From Balamuthia mandrillaris (taxonomy: Eukaryota > Discosea > Longamoebia > Balamuthiidae), in contig JAVKOQ010000002.1 of assembly GCA_031835245.1 (NCBI GenBank), positions 412,501 to 476,500 on the forward strand: a stretch of DNA of 64,000 nt, given 5' to 3'. The notes under the pieces were generated by a model. The model was not told the origin of the DNA. It saw nothing but the letters and a program-made list of their open reading frames with translations, and made no database searches. A program made the position numbers and the translations under genes. How positions within the stretch are numbered: position 1 is the stretch's first letter; each line of letters begins with the position of its first letter. Shown in pieces: positions 50,601 to 61,248 of this stretch.

Positions 50601-51611
50601 CACCAAAACGCAAGCTCTCCCAAACGGATTTTACGTCGCTTCACCTTTAAAGACGGCAACAAACGAAAAGGTATTGCATATCTCTCTCCTCTTCTTCTTC
50701 GTTTGCTCATATTTTCTTTTGCACAACAAAGAAAAACATGAAACACTCTCCAAAGCCGATAGCGCAGAAGATAGAGAGGCCCTGCACCAAGCCTTAGCAA
50801 AGCTTCAGGAACGCAAGAAACAAGCCCAAAGAGACATTGAGCAGCTCTTGCTGGACTCCTTAACGACAGCCGCAGCAAATACCAACTCGACCCTTCGGAC
50901 CAAAGCAACAAAGCTGGAGGAACTCAGAATACTGCTTAGAGTGATGGAAGGCCATGTCTGCGCCATCGAACGGCTGGAAAGCCGTTTGAACCTGCCTCGC
51001 TCCCAGCACCAAGCCAGCGGCAGTCTCAAAGAGTTTTTGTCCTCCTCCTCGCCCTCCTCTGCCACCTCCCCTCGCAAGTGGCGTGGAGGGTCGCCTTCTC
51101 CTGCCTTTGTTCCAGCCAACAAAGCAGCCCTCCCGCTTCGTCAACAAGGCTCGCAGCAGATGGAACAATCTTCATCGCTAGAAAATGAATCCACAGCAAC
51201 AAGTGCGGGAGAAGAGCAGTCACCCTCGGCATCGGGTACGACGACCGAGCTACCACCACAACCATCCACGGGATCACAAGTCGAAGATGCCAGCGCTCCT
51301 TCAGGTTTGGCTCCTCTTTCTTTTCATCAGAGAACGGTGCTAACACATAAAGCATCTCTCTGCGTGAAGGCATAGCGATAGGAAGAGTGCGACCTCGCTC
51401 CAAAAGTCTTTGGACGGCAGCAACCACTCCTCCCTTCAGCACAACAACGTTGGCAAGCCCTTCTTCCGCAGAAGCAGCGGCAATGGAACGACGTTCGAGC
51501 CCGTCTTCTCCATCGCCTGCCAGAAGGGGCACCGGCGGCTTCACATCCAGCACCATGCGCACCAAAAGTTTGGACCACGGCCACAGCTACAATCCTAACC
51601 TCCTCTTTTAA
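45483..51611 (+). CDS. RGS-START-RasGAP fusion protein
   Basis: Twelve exons: 45483-45847, 45923-46058, 46115-46416, 46543-46927, 47025-47243, 47391-47510, 47734-48307, 48361-48844, 48935-49080, 49150-50670, 50732-51304 and 51370-51611; 5067 nt, 1688 aa, phases closing. Residues about 95-235 form an RGS domain (FRFWVLVQDFKRTKDRLA, LYTEYLIPSSPEYL, EAQQEVWKLMRQQKFPVFL), which speeds GTP hydrolysis by G-alpha. Residues about 300-560 look like a START lipid-binding domain (WWDDLYGVGQVLETFGEDLT, MRDGACIYLWRS). Residues about 700-990 are a RasGAP domain with arginine-finger motif ESSTLFRGHN and FFFLRFISPAIVSP. The last about 680 residues are Ser/Gly/Pro-rich with a short coiled coil. It would link heterotrimeric G-protein, lipid and Ras signals. 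Intron 49081-49149 appears to use a GC donor. Confidence 0.8.
47608..47690 (+). repeat. (TTC)n array in an intron
   Basis: Nearly perfect trinucleotide array in the intron before the last START-coding exon; sense strand pyrimidine. Confidence 0.9.
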
Positions 51612-51767
51612 ATGGTGGGCTTTAAAAGAGGAGGAGACAAAGAGAAAGGGAACGACGAAGAGAAGAGAACTACGAAGAGAATAGAGGATGAAAGGAGCAA
51701 GAAAGTAGGAATAAGAGGTTTTACAGGGTGGACAGCATTTCAAATAAAGTTCTCAACTGTTGTTGAT

Positions 51768-53243
51768 TTAGAGCTTAGCTCCAGCAGCACGCATGAGGCC
51801 TTCCTTGACGCGAGCGCCATAGTCCCTATCGGCCTTGCTGAAGATGGCGACCATTCTCTCCTGAATATCAGCCCTAGCGTTCTTCAGGTGTCCCACAATG
51901 TTGGAGATGAGGCGAGAGCGTTGCTCGGGAGTCATGAGGCGATAGAGATTGCCTGGCTGCTCAAAGTCCGAGTTGGGGTGGTTGGGAGTGTACCTGCCAA
52001 CGGTGCCGGCCACGTCAAAGGGGCTGGTGTCAGCTTCGCCAGAGTCGCTGGAGGAACCGAGGGGCTTGGGGGAGGTTTCATCGCTGTTGGGGAAGTAGTT
52101 GGAGCTGCTGCCGCCGTTACCGTTGACAGCCATGAAGCCGTCGCGCTGATAGTTGCGCACGCGGGTGGCGTAGGGGCAGTTGACAGGGATCTGCAAAAAG
52201 TTGGGACCCAAGCGATGGCGGTGGGTGTCGGGGTAGGAGAAAAGACGACCCTGGAGCATCCTGTCGGGGGAGGGCTCGATGCCGGGGACAAGGGAAGAGG
52301 GAGAGAAGGCAGCCTGCTCAATCTCGGCAAAGTAGTTCTCGGGGTTTCTGTTGAGGACCAACCTGCCGAAGGGGATCAAGGGGTAGTCACCATGAGGCCA
52401 GACCTTGGTAATGTCGAAAATGTCCCACTTGTACTTGAGGCCGTCCTCGACGGGCATGGCCTGAATGTAGCAGGTCCAGGCGGGGTGGTCGCCCTTGGCG
52501 ATGGCGTTGAAGAGGTCCTCCTGGTAGTAGTCAGGGTTATTGCCAGCAATGCGGTCAGCCTCCTCCTGAGTCCAGTTCTCGATGCCCTGCTCGGTCTTGA
52601 AGTGGTACTTGACCCAGTACTGCTTGCCGTCCTTGCCCACGTTCTTGAGGGTGTGGCTGGAGTAGCCGTTCATGTGGCGGTAGGTCTTGGGAACGCCGCG
52701 GTCAGAGAAGAGAATGGTGACCTGGTGGAGGGACTCGGGGACCAGGCTCAAAAAGTCCCAATACATGTTGGCGTCCTTGAGGTTGGTCTGGGGGTTCCTC
52801 TTCTGGGTGTGGATGAAGTCGGGGAACTTTTGGGGGTCGCGGATGAAGAAGACGGGGGTGTTGTTGCCCACCATGTCCCAGTTGCCCTCCTCTGTGTAGA
52901 ACTTGACGGCAAAGCCGCGAGGATCACGCACAGTGTCGGCAGAGCCCTTCTCTCCACCAACGGTAGAGAAACGGGTGAGCACGGGGGTCCTCTTGCCCAC
53001 TCGGTTAAGGAACTTGGCCCTGCAGTACTTGGTGATGTCGTGAGTGACCTCAAAGTAGCCGTGAGCGCCAGAGCCCTTGGCGTGGACCACACGCTCAGGA
53101 ATCCTTTCCCTATCAAAGTGGGCCAATTTGTCAATCAATTGGAAGTCTTGGATCAAGACGGGGCCACGAGCGCCAACGGTCAAGCTGTTGTTGTCGTCAT
53201 TGATGGGGGCACCATCCGCAGTGGTCAAGGTTACTTTCGACAT
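51768..53243 (-). CDS. Heme catalase, peroxisomal
   Basis: Converts hydrogen peroxide to water and oxygen. An intronless gene of 491 aa, the usual small-subunit catalase length. The catalytic His lies in [15 protein letters not shown], the catalytic Asn in [11 protein letters not shown], and the proximal heme Tyr in [14 protein letters not shown]. The substrate-channel block [19 protein letters not shown] is intact. The C-terminus AGAKL ends in AKL, a classical type 1 peroxisome signal. Start MSKVTL chosen from family length; the frame extends upstream to 53396 but that part is Lys/Phe low complexity. Codon usage is strongly biased and G/C-rich at third positions, suggesting high expression. 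It is convergent with the RasGAP gene, 156 bp apart. Confidence 0.97.
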   Translation of the reverse strand: MSKVTLTTADGAPINDDNNSLTVGARGPVLIQDFQLIDKLAHFDRERIPERVVHAKGSGAHGYFEVTHDITKYCRAKFLNRVGKRTPVLTRFSTVGGEKGSADTVRDPRGFAVKFYTEEGNWDMVGNNTPVFFIRDPQKFPDFIHTQKRNPQTNLKDANMYWDFLSLVPESLHQVTILFSDRGVPKTYRHMNGYSSHTLKNVGKDGKQYWVKYHFKTEQGIENWTQEEADRIAGNNPDYYQEDLFNAIAKGDHPAWTCYIQAMPVEDGLKYKWDIFDITKVWPHGDYPLIPFGRLVLNRNPENYFAEIEQAAFSPSSLVPGIEPSPDRMLQGRLFSYPDTHRHRLGPNFLQIPVNCPYATRVRNYQRDGFMAVNGNGGSSSNYFPNSDETSPKPLGSSSDSGEADTSPFDVAGTVGRYTPNHPNSDFEQPGNLYRLMTPEQRSRLISNIVGHLKNARADIQERMVAIFSKADRDYGARVKEGLMRAAGAKL

Positions 53244-53818
53244 GATCGTGTGGATTGGATTTGGGAGCAGCAGAGAGGGGGGGTGTGTAGGCTCTGCTAC
53301 TTTTTTTTTCCTCTGAAAAAAAAAAAACAAAAACAGGAACCCAAAGGAAAAAAAAAAATATTTAAGGAGCAAGTAAAATTTTCCTTTCGAGGTCATGGTG
53401 ACGTAAAGAAGGAAAATTTTGCCGACACATTAAGTCGCCATTGGGTTGCGCCAGCCAATCACCATGGCTCTCGGAAAGAACACGGAAAAAAAAAAGTGGG
53501 GGATTAATCCCTAGGAGGGGGGAAGGAAAAAGGGTGTGGGCGGGTACACCCCCTCCTCCAACCGGCACAAACCGTTTGTGTGACATGTTTTACGTTATGG
53601 GGAGAAACGCAAGATAAACGGTTATGAAGGGAGGGGGGGGGTGCTTGTCGGGCACAAGCATTCCGTTACGGAACATGTGATTTTTCAGTCCCCCTTTTGC
53701 TTTTGTCATTTGATTGAGGGGTGCTTTTGAAAATTTGTGGTCGAATTGTGTTGACGATGTCGACAAAAATAGAAAACAGAGAAGAAAGAAGCGACACGAG
53801 TAAGAACGAAAAACAAAC
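53244..53818. promoter_or_regulatory. Divergent promoter region of catalase and LAMTOR4-like genes
   Basis: 575 bp between divergent genes. Contains poly-A/T tracts near 53300 and a run of G at 53632-53640. No exon is supported. Individual promoter elements cannot be assigned by eye. Confidence 0.5.
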
Positions 53819-53843
53819 ATGGTAGCGCTGATTCTTCCCTTGT

Positions 53844-53881
<38 letters not shown>

Positions 53882-54653
53882 TCTCTCTTCTACTATCGCT
53901 TTCTTAAAAATTTATTTCTTGTCTTATTCTCTGCCCATCTCTTCGCTGTCGCTCCTCTATATCCTTCGCTGCCCGATTCTCTTGTTCTCCTTTTCATTCT
54001 CTCCTTCTTTGTTCTTTCCTTCTTCCCTCTGGATCACTTTGCGCGAACTTAACACTGTTGTTGCAGGAAGGTGAGGAATTAGCTGCTGTGGAGGGACAAG
54101 TAGGAACGCTGACCATGGACTTGTCTGGTTCGGTTCTCCATGTACGTAACAAAACCATCACAGTTTCCCTTCAGCACACCTCGTTGATAGTGCCCTTGTT
54201 ATCCTAAAGAGTTCTGGAGAGCTCGCAAGCGACGATGAAGCTCCAAAGATCTTGTACAGAATGCTCCAGGACTCAAATGCCCTCATCACCTCCGCTGGCG
54301 AGGAAAACTCATTCAAAAGGCTGACAAGTGTGTACTTTCTGTTCTTGTTATTTGCCTTCCTCTTCCTCTTCCTCTTCCTCTTCCTCTTCCTCTTCCTCTT
54401 CCTCTTCCTCTTCCTCTTCCTCTTCCTCTTCCTCTTCCTCTTCCTCTTCCTCTTCCTCTTCCTCTTCCTCTTCCTCTTCCTCTTCCTCTTCCTCTTCCTC
54501 TTCCTCTTCCTCTTCCTCTTCCTCTTCCTCTTCCTCTTTGTTAGCGCTATAACATTTGACCGACTATTATTCTCAAAAGTTACCAACTCCAAGCATTGTT
54601 TCGTGGTTGTTGTTTCCAAGGATCGTGTACTTGCCGTCAAGAAGAAACTCTAA
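53819..54653 (+). CDS. LAMTOR4: LAMTOR4-like Ragulator subunit
   Basis: Ragulator anchors Rag GTPases and TORC1 on lysosomes. Exons 53819-53821 (the ATG only), 54067-54141, 54210-54331 and 54545-54653 total 309 nt, 102 aa, against about 99 aa for animal LAMTOR4. The roadblock-like fold shows in MDLSGSVLHSSGELASDD, ENSFKRLTSVAITF and CFVVVVSKDRVLAVKKKL, parallel to the animal SGDLEND, PFKRLSVVF and VFVVKR positions. Intron 1 (GTAGCG donor, TTGCAG acceptor) separates the start codon from the rest; an internal ATG at 54115 is an alternative start but would shorten the fold. The third intron is mostly a TTCCTC hexamer array. The family call comes from pattern similarity in a short protein. Confidence 0.7.
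54355..54538 (+). repeat. (TTCCTC)n hexanucleotide array, about 30 copies
   Basis: Almost perfect array inside the last intron of the LAMTOR4-like gene, between the GTACTT donor and TTGTTAG acceptor. In other frames it yields long fake Ser, Leu-Phe or Arg-Lys ORFs. Confidence 0.95.
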
Positions 54654-54762
54654 AACCAAAGCCGAAAGCCTTTCACTGCTTATTCTCTTTTTCTTTCTCC
54701 TCTTTTCTATTTATTCACAAAAAAACAAAAGTTAACTCTACTTGCGTTTCGCTTCAGCAAGT

Positions 54763-55542
54763 TCAATAGCCGTCATGATAGCCTTCCTCTCCTCCTTCGC
54801 CATAGTAGTACTGCCCCTCCCCTTCCCCTTCCCCTTCACCATAGTACTCTCCGTTGTCATACTGGTATTCCCCACCCTCTCCTTGGCTGTAGTCATAATG
54901 ACCACCGTCACCCGCAGTTGCATCCCAACCACCACCCGCTGCTGTGGCTCCTGGTGGTAGCCGTGGCAAGGGTTTGCTGCCACCTTGTTGTTGTTGTTGC
55001 TGTTGCTGCTGCTGAGGCAAAGAAGGCAACTTTTTCCCTCCTCCTTTTGGTTGCTGTGTTTGCTGTTTTCCTGCCCGGTCCATTCCCGCACTGCTGCTGC
55101 TCCCTGCCGCATAAGGGTTATAAATACGTTGTTTGCCTTTGTCACTGGTGGACGTGCTGCCGCCGTCCATGGAGCTGAGGTCGATGCCCTGAGCCAGCAT
55201 GCGACTCATTCGAGGGGCGGGAAAGTCCTCCTCCTCTGCTGCCTTGGCAACAAAGGTGCTGATCTCTTCCTCTTCTTTGTTCTTGGTGCTGGTGCCCTGC
55301 TGGCTGCTGCTGCCCTGTTCTTCCCAGGCGTAGGGCGTGCCTGCAGCGGCTCTGTCCAGGTGAAGGTGAAACTGTCGCGTCTCCCTCTTTCGCGCCTTCA
55401 CGATCTGCTCGTAGCAGTTGTCGCAGTACTGGGCCCCAATGTAGATCTTGGTGCCTGGCCCTCCATTACAGTGGTTACACTTGGCGGAAGGGTCGAACGC
55501 CACTTCCTCCGTGTCATCTGGTCTCGTCCAAATGCAACCCAT
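54763..55542 (-). CDS. Putative lipid-anchored CxxC protein, unknown
   Basis: An intronless frame of 259 aa starts MGCIWTRP, a context for N-myristoylation at Gly2 and palmitoylation at Cys3. Residues about 22-45 hold two CxxC pairs (KCNHCNGG and QYCDNCYEQ), a likely zinc knuckle. A charged helix (VKARKRETRQF) follows. The rest is low complexity: Ser/Glu stretches, a Gln run of ten, Pro-rich KPLPRLPPG, then a Gly/Tyr/Glu-rich tail ending GYHDGY that recalls prion-like or phase-separating regions. Family not recognised. It is convergent with the LAMTOR4-like gene. Confidence 0.65.
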   Translation of the reverse strand: MGCIWTRPDDTEEVAFDPSAKCNHCNGGPGTKIYIGAQYCDNCYEQIVKARKRETRQFHLHLDRAAAGTPYAWEEQGSSSQQGTSTKNKEEEEISTFVAKAAEEEDFPAPRMSRMLAQGIDLSSMDGGSTSTSDKGKQRIYNPYAAGSSSSAGMDRAGKQQTQQPKGGGKKLPSLPQQQQQQQQQQGGSKPLPRLPPGATAAGGGWDATAGDGGHYDYSQGEGGEYQYDNGEYYGEGEGEGEGQYYYGEGGEEGYHDGY

Positions 55543-55976
55543 ACGCGAGAATAAGAAGAGACTGAAACAAACACCCTTTTGTTGGACAGACTGCTGCTCA
55601 GCAGGAAACCTAAGGCAAGACAGCAAAAAGCTGCTCCTCCTTTCTCGTTTTCTCTCTCTCCGTAATAATGTCTTTCATTTCTCCTATCGAGTCGACGTGA
55701 TAATTAACGGGGGGGCAAAAAAAGCAAAGCAAAAAGGAACAGAAAAACAACAAAGAAAACACACACAAGGAGAGTTTAAGTTTTAAAGGGGACGTTTGGG
55801 TTGACGCTTTTTTTTAAAAAAACACTTATGGAGGCAAGAGTGGAGGAAGAGAGACAGACCGTTTCTTCAAACTCGTCCTTTTCTTCCCCTCGCCTCCTCA
55901 CCACCATAATCAAGAAACACACAAAACTAAAGAGAGCGAAAGAAACAGAGAGAGAAAAAAAGGTGCGGGGCAAACT
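55543..55976. other. Intergenic, tandem minus-strand genes
   Basis: 3' flank of the Ras gene and promoter/leader of the CxxC-protein gene. A frame continues about 28 codons upstream of 55542 but without motif support. No other gene seen. Confidence 0.5.
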
Positions 55977-56840
55977 TCAAAAGAGTGAACACCTTCCCTT
56001 CTTCTTTCCTCCCTTTCCGGTCTTGGGGGCTTGTTGAGGGTGCTTCTCGCGCCACTTGTTGATTCGGTGAACGAGTTTGAAGAAGGCCTCATTGACGTTG
56101 GTGTTGGTCTTGGCGGAGGCCTCCAAAAAGTCGCAGTTGAACTTCTCAGCCAGAGCCTCACCGTCATGGGGCTGTACCTCGCGGTCCTCCTCCAAGTCCT
56201 TCTTGTTGCCAACAAGGATGATGGGGATGTCGGGCCTATCCTCCTGCACCCTCAAGATCTGGTTCCTAAACTTGGTCACGGCCTCGAAGCTTGTTTGCGT
56301 GGTAATACTGTACACGATAAGGAACCCTTGACCTGTCTTCATGTATTGATCTCTCAGAGCCTGTAATTTCAGGTATAATCGTTATGTTAGACTTTGTTTG
56401 AAAAAAAAGTCTACGGGGAAACAGGAGGAGAAAATGGGTAACGTACGCCAAACTCTTCCTGACCAGCAGTGTCCATAATATCAAGGGTACAGGCAACTCC
56501 GTCCACCTCTACTTGTTTCATCTGATGATTACACGATGAGAATCTTGGTGTATTTTTTTTCCGAGGCAGAGAGAAAGGAGAACCAGAGAAGAAAAGAGAG
56601 AGGAGCAGAGAGCTGTGACGGTGGAAAATGGGGGAGAAAAGGGAAGAAGAGTGGTAGGAAAGGGGGAGGGATCGAAATAAGACGTACATAGCTGTCTTCT
56701 ATCGTTGGATCGTATTTGGTGAGGAAAGTGCCTTGAATGAACATGACAGTGAGGGCTGATTTGCCCACACCACCAGCTCCTACTACTACAATTCGGTATT
56801 CATTGTGAGAACCGGCGCTCGCTACGGGTTTTGTGGCCAT
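55977..56840 (-). CDS. Ras-family small GTPase
   Basis: Exons 56840-56688, 56521-56447 and 56360-55977 give 203 aa. The P-loop is GAGGVGKSA with Gly12/Gly13-equivalents intact, the effector loop YDPTIEDSY matches Ras/Rap exactly, switch 2 is DTAGQEEF with Gln61, and NKKDL and EASAK complete the set. The C-terminus has a polybasic stretch ([11 protein letters not shown]) and a CSLF CAAX box; terminal Phe suggests geranylgeranylation or farnesylation. The RQYM region reads [13 protein letters not shown], as in Ras rather than Rho or Rab. It is a candidate partner for the RasGAP 5 kb away, which is inference only. Confidence 0.95.
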
Positions 56841-57236
56841 GCTGACGGATTAATGTGAAAGCGGTGTTTGTACAACCAAAAAAAAAAGAGAGAGCTCTGC
56901 AAAGAGATGAGGAGAAAAAAAAAGGGGAGAGTTAAGCAATGAGGAAAGGGGAAAAAAAAATAAGTGAATGCATCCCAATCCCCCCCCAAATAGTCTAACT
57001 CCTCTTCCCACTTCTGGGACGCGACTTTTTGGGAAGGGGCGAGAGGAAAGGGTGAGCACAGGAGTTTGGTACCTTGGAGAGGAAAACAAAAAATAAAATC
57101 GGACAATGAGAGAAAAAAAAAAGCAAACTTAAATCAATGTGTAGGTTCCACGCCGTAGGCTTCCGTGTTACAAAGCGAAAATTATTGAGCATAAGAAAAG
57201 TTTGGCGTGTTTTTTTTTTTTTGGATTGAGAGAGAC

Positions 57237-57281
<45 letters not shown>

Positions 57282-58019
57282 AAAAAAAACAAAGTCAGCA
57301 ACGTTCCGCCACAAAAAAAAAAAGATAAATAACCAAAAGATTCTCCCAAAGAAGATGAAAAAAGAAAACAAAAGAGGAACATACAGGTAACTTGGGGTCA
57401 GGAGAATTCTTCCAACAGAGAGAAAAAAAAAACCTAACCAAGCTTCTTACGGAGAGGCGCACCACCAAAAGGTCACAATTAATTTTTTTTTTTTGCCTTG
57501 TCTTTCTTTTTCTCCTTCTTGAAAAAAAAACTTATTTTGCTGTGCTACGCAACCAACAAACAAAGGCACACACAACACACACACACCCTTCAATGTGTAT
57601 TATTATTTTTTTGTGAATCAATTTTTTTGTTGTGCATTATTATATAGGTTTTATTTTTGGCTCTGCGGAGCACCTCAACAGCGAACTGACCGCACCGCTA
57701 AACCGTCCTAATTTGGGTTGCCTGGAGGAGGCGCGCGGGCATTGGACACACCCTCTCCCCGATAGACCACCATTCAAGGCGCCTTTCCCCCCGTTACCCA
57801 ACGGCCAGCAATTTTGTCAATTTGTTTTTTATTTGCGGTTGTCGTGGAGACCGATAAGTCGACACAAAACTTCCTGAAATTTAGCCACACATATTAACTA
57901 TGAGGTACCTTAAACATATGAGGTTGTCTGAATGGATCATTATGAAAAGAGGGAAAAGAAAGTAACGAGGAAGACTCGAGGAAGGTCAGCAAACGGGCAG
58001 CGTGTTGCGTGGAGGCGGG
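56841..58019. promoter_or_regulatory. Divergent intergenic region of Ras and HGSNAT-like genes
   Basis: About 1.2 kb, the largest gene-free stretch in the window. It holds poly-A/T runs and a GA array at 57229-57276 (CT relative to the Ras gene, perhaps a 5' UTR intron). A G/C-richer block at 57655-57800 has an open frame but no start, splice or family support. Both promoters must lie here. Confidence 0.5.
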
Positions 58020-60173
58020 ATGAGGGCCTCTCCTCTGCTTTCCACTGTGCTGGTGCTTTGCCTGTTGTTGCGGTTCTCTGCCGCGGAGACCCACCACCAC
58101 CACCACAGCAACACGACGACCTCGCCCCCGCGGCTACGCTTCGGCCATCAGGTCTACCTTCAGTCCGCCAATGCGTTGGACGTGGTGGTCAACAACAGGA
58201 CTCTGGCCAAAAACGTGGACTACAACACCTTCACCGGCTTCTTCTCCCTGCCCGCCGCTCCGGAGCCGACCAAGAACGACACCTACTACTACAACCTGAC
58301 CCTGCTGGAGGCTGCCTCGCAGAAGGTCTTGGCCTCTTTTCCGGGGTTGACCTTTGCGCTTGGCACCGCGCACACCGTGGTGGCGTTTGTGGAGGTTGAT
58401 GCCGCCGTGTCGAACATTTCCATTGTTTCCTACCTGGTCAATACTACTCGACCCAAAGGTCTTTCTTTCTTTCTTCTTGTTCTGCTTGCTTCTTTCCTTC
58501 GTTCTTCTTTCCTCTTGCTTTGTTCTTCATTCTTCTTCATTCTTCTTTCCTCTTGCTTCGTTCTTCTTTCCTAGGTCTTCATTCTTCTTTCCTCTTTCCT
58601 CTTCTTCTTTATTCTTCAACTTCTTTTGCTTATAAAGTAGCTCAAACCATGGACAACAGAGTTTGGGATGGACAAGGCAAAAGTGCAGATGCTCAATCTC
58701 TTATCGCGACACGAGTATGTAACGGTGCTTGGCTCTAGTTCCATTTGTCATGACTGCCTTTACCTCCCCGTCTTCTCCGAGCCTCTCTCTCGTTCTCTCG
58801 CAGTGGCCTCCATTGACACCAACTTCGAATTCCGGTTTCACGTATTTAACTCTCTCAAACTCTCTTTTATCCTTTTTTTTTCTTTTTCTTATCTTCTTTA
58901 TGTTTTCTCTCTGCTTCTAACAAAAGCAAACAAAAACAAAGGTTATGACGAACGACTCTGACCGAGCGGCTCTAGCTTTCTCGCACAAGTTTGACGAATA
59001 TGGCACGTACACGATCTTCATTACGGACAGCGTGGATGGAGATCTCGTGGTTGAAAGGGTTCTTCAAGAACGAGAAGGAGTGGACTCCAACTTTGCCTTT
59101 TACATGGCGTTATGCGCCATTTTCGGTGCTTTTTTCCTTTATCACTTCACCAAGTTTGTAGTTCTTCGCTGTCATCGTTTCTACAAACGCAGACAATTGC
59201 TTCGTGCTTCTTCGGCCATTGTTGGAAATGACTATGCTGTTCTTATGGATGACGAAGAAGAAGAACAACAACAAGCGAACGGAACCAAGAGCGAACCACA
59301 GAAGAAAAATGACAGGATTCGTTCTTTGGACGCATTCAGAGGGCTCAGTATAGTCATCATGATTTTCGTCAACTATGGAGGAGGAGGATACTATTACTTG
59401 AACCACTCCATCTGGAACGGCCTCACTGTTGCTGACCTAGTCTTTCCTTGGTAATTTCTATGCCCTTCTGTGCTCTGAATTTCCCTACAAACAAGCTAAC
59501 CTTCATATTATATAGGTTCATTTGGATAATGGGAACATCAATGGCTCTTTCTTTCAACACAACCAAACAACAGCAAAACAAAGCCAACCGTTGGAGCATC
59601 TTCTTACGCATCGTCCGTCGCTCCATCATTCTCTTCGGCCTTGGCCTCTGGTTGAACAACGGATACGACTACAAGCATTGGCGCATTCTCGGCGTGCTGC
59701 AACGTTTTGGAGTGGCCTACTTTGTTGTTGGTTGCATCGCTTTGTTCGTTCCAAAACTGGATCTCTTTGCCAACAAAAGCACAAACAACGACAGGAAGCG
59801 CGAGGAAGAAGACGAAGAAGGCGAGGATGAAAGTTTGCCTCTTTATAACGAAGACGGAACAACGGGATTGGACTCAGAGGTGTCTTTGTTGTTGGCCTCG
59901 ATAGAGGATAAAGACCAAGGAGGCGCTCGCAATAGGGGCTCTCATTCCATCAACAGACACAACAGCAGTGGCGGAGCGAAAAGGAGGAAGAGAAAGAAGA
60001 GTAATGTTTTTGCGGGATGGCTGAAGAGTGGAGAAGGGAACGGTTTTATGGAAAGTCATTTCAGAGATATCTTGCCCTATTGCTTCGAGTGGTTGATCGC
60101 TCTTTCTTTGCTTTTGGCTTATTTGCTCATCACGTTTCTTGTTTCTGTTCCGGATTGGTAACATTCCTTCCCC

Positions 60174-60214
<41 letters not shown>

Positions 60215-60946
60215 TGACATTCTTGAAACAGTGGTAGAGGTTATTTGGGACCTGGTGGCATTGGTGTGTATTCCCCTGCTCCCTTCCTCCTTCCCCACTC
60301 ATCGTCCTTTTTCATCTGCGCAATATATTAAAAGGTGATCAGGGACGTTATCAAAACTGTCCGGGAGGAGTAGCGGGCTATATTGATCGCAAGATCTTTG
60401 GAGAGCGGCACATTTTCCAGTCACCCACCTCCATCGCGTATTACCACAGCCCGCCATACGATCCCGAAGGTTCCTCTTTCTCTCTCCTCTCTCCTCTCCT
60501 TTGTTTCTTTTCTTTCTCAACAAGAAACACAAATTAGGAGCACTTGGCAATCTTACGTCCATATTTCTGGTGTTCATGGGACTTCAAGCTGGTCGTACCA
60601 TGGTTCACTATCGCAAAGGCGCCTCGTTGATCCTAAGATGGGTGGCATGGGGTATATTCTTTGGCAGCATGGCCCTGCTACTTTGCAAAGGACAACAAAA
60701 CGACGGATGGATCCCCGTCAACAAGAATCTCTGGTCTCCTTCCTTCATCTTTGCCACTGGAGGAGGTATCCCTTTGCTTCGTTCCTCTGCTTCTCTGCTT
60801 CTCGCGAACTTTATCCTCTTTTTTAAACAGGGGCGTTTGTGCTGTTGGCGTTTTTCTTTGTTGTTATCGATGGGCTCAAGTGGTGGGGCGGAGCACCATT
60901 GTCCTTTGTTGGCATGAACCCAATCGTGATTTATCTCGGACACGAG

Positions 60947-60988
<42 letters not shown>

Positions 60989-61188
60989 TCACTCTCACTC
61001 TTCCTTTTTGTTTCTCACAAACTCCAACTCTGTTTGGCTAGGCGTTGAGCTCGTTCTTCCCGTTTTCATATCAGTTTTATGGTTACACCACCCACACCGA
61101 GCTGCTCGTCGGCAACCTCATCGGCGTCACAAGTTGGGTTCTCATTGGGTTCTGGATGTATTGGCACGACTTTTTCATCTCCGTTTAG
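58020..61188 (+). CDS. Heparan-alpha-glucosaminide N-acetyltransferase-like protein
   Basis: HGSNAT carries acetyl groups from cytosolic acetyl-CoA across the lysosomal membrane onto glucosamine ends. Exons 58020-58458, 58638-58718, 58804-58841, 58942-59450, 59516-60157, 60232-60263, 60335-60469, 60538-60765, 60831-60946 and 61042-61188 total 2367 nt (788 aa), phases closing. A signal peptide ([17 protein letters not shown]) and an N-glycosylated lumenal domain come first, then one TM. The conserved core starts [20 protein letters not shown] and runs through [59 protein letters not shown] and [14 protein letters not shown]. Two exons are tiny (38 and 32 nt). Intracellular loops carry Glu/Lys low complexity. 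Start at 58020 because it begins a clean signal peptide. Confidence 0.9.
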
Positions 61189-61248
61189 ACAAAACAAAAA
61201 CTTGCTCTCTCCTCTCTTTGTTTTAGTGCTTGAAATAGAAAGAAAGTG

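Noticed and set aside
51612-53507. 631-codon plus-strand open frame opposite catalase
   Set aside because: It is the antisense shadow of the intronless, strongly codon-biased catalase gene; the peptide is Gly/Val/Ala-rich with no recognisable motif.
54158-54653. Long Arg-Lys, Leu-Phe and Ser-repeat open frames
   Set aside because: All are translations of the (TTCCTC)n array in an intron of the LAMTOR4-like gene.
57632-57877. Open frame in the Ras/HGSNAT intergenic region
   Set aside because: No ATG, no family resemblance and no splice partner; treated as intergenic.
60766-60830. GTATCCC donor in the HGSNAT-like gene as a U12-type intron
   Set aside because: The donor has an extra C relative to GTATCCTT and no CCTTAAC branch site precedes the acceptor; an ordinary GT-AG intron explains it.
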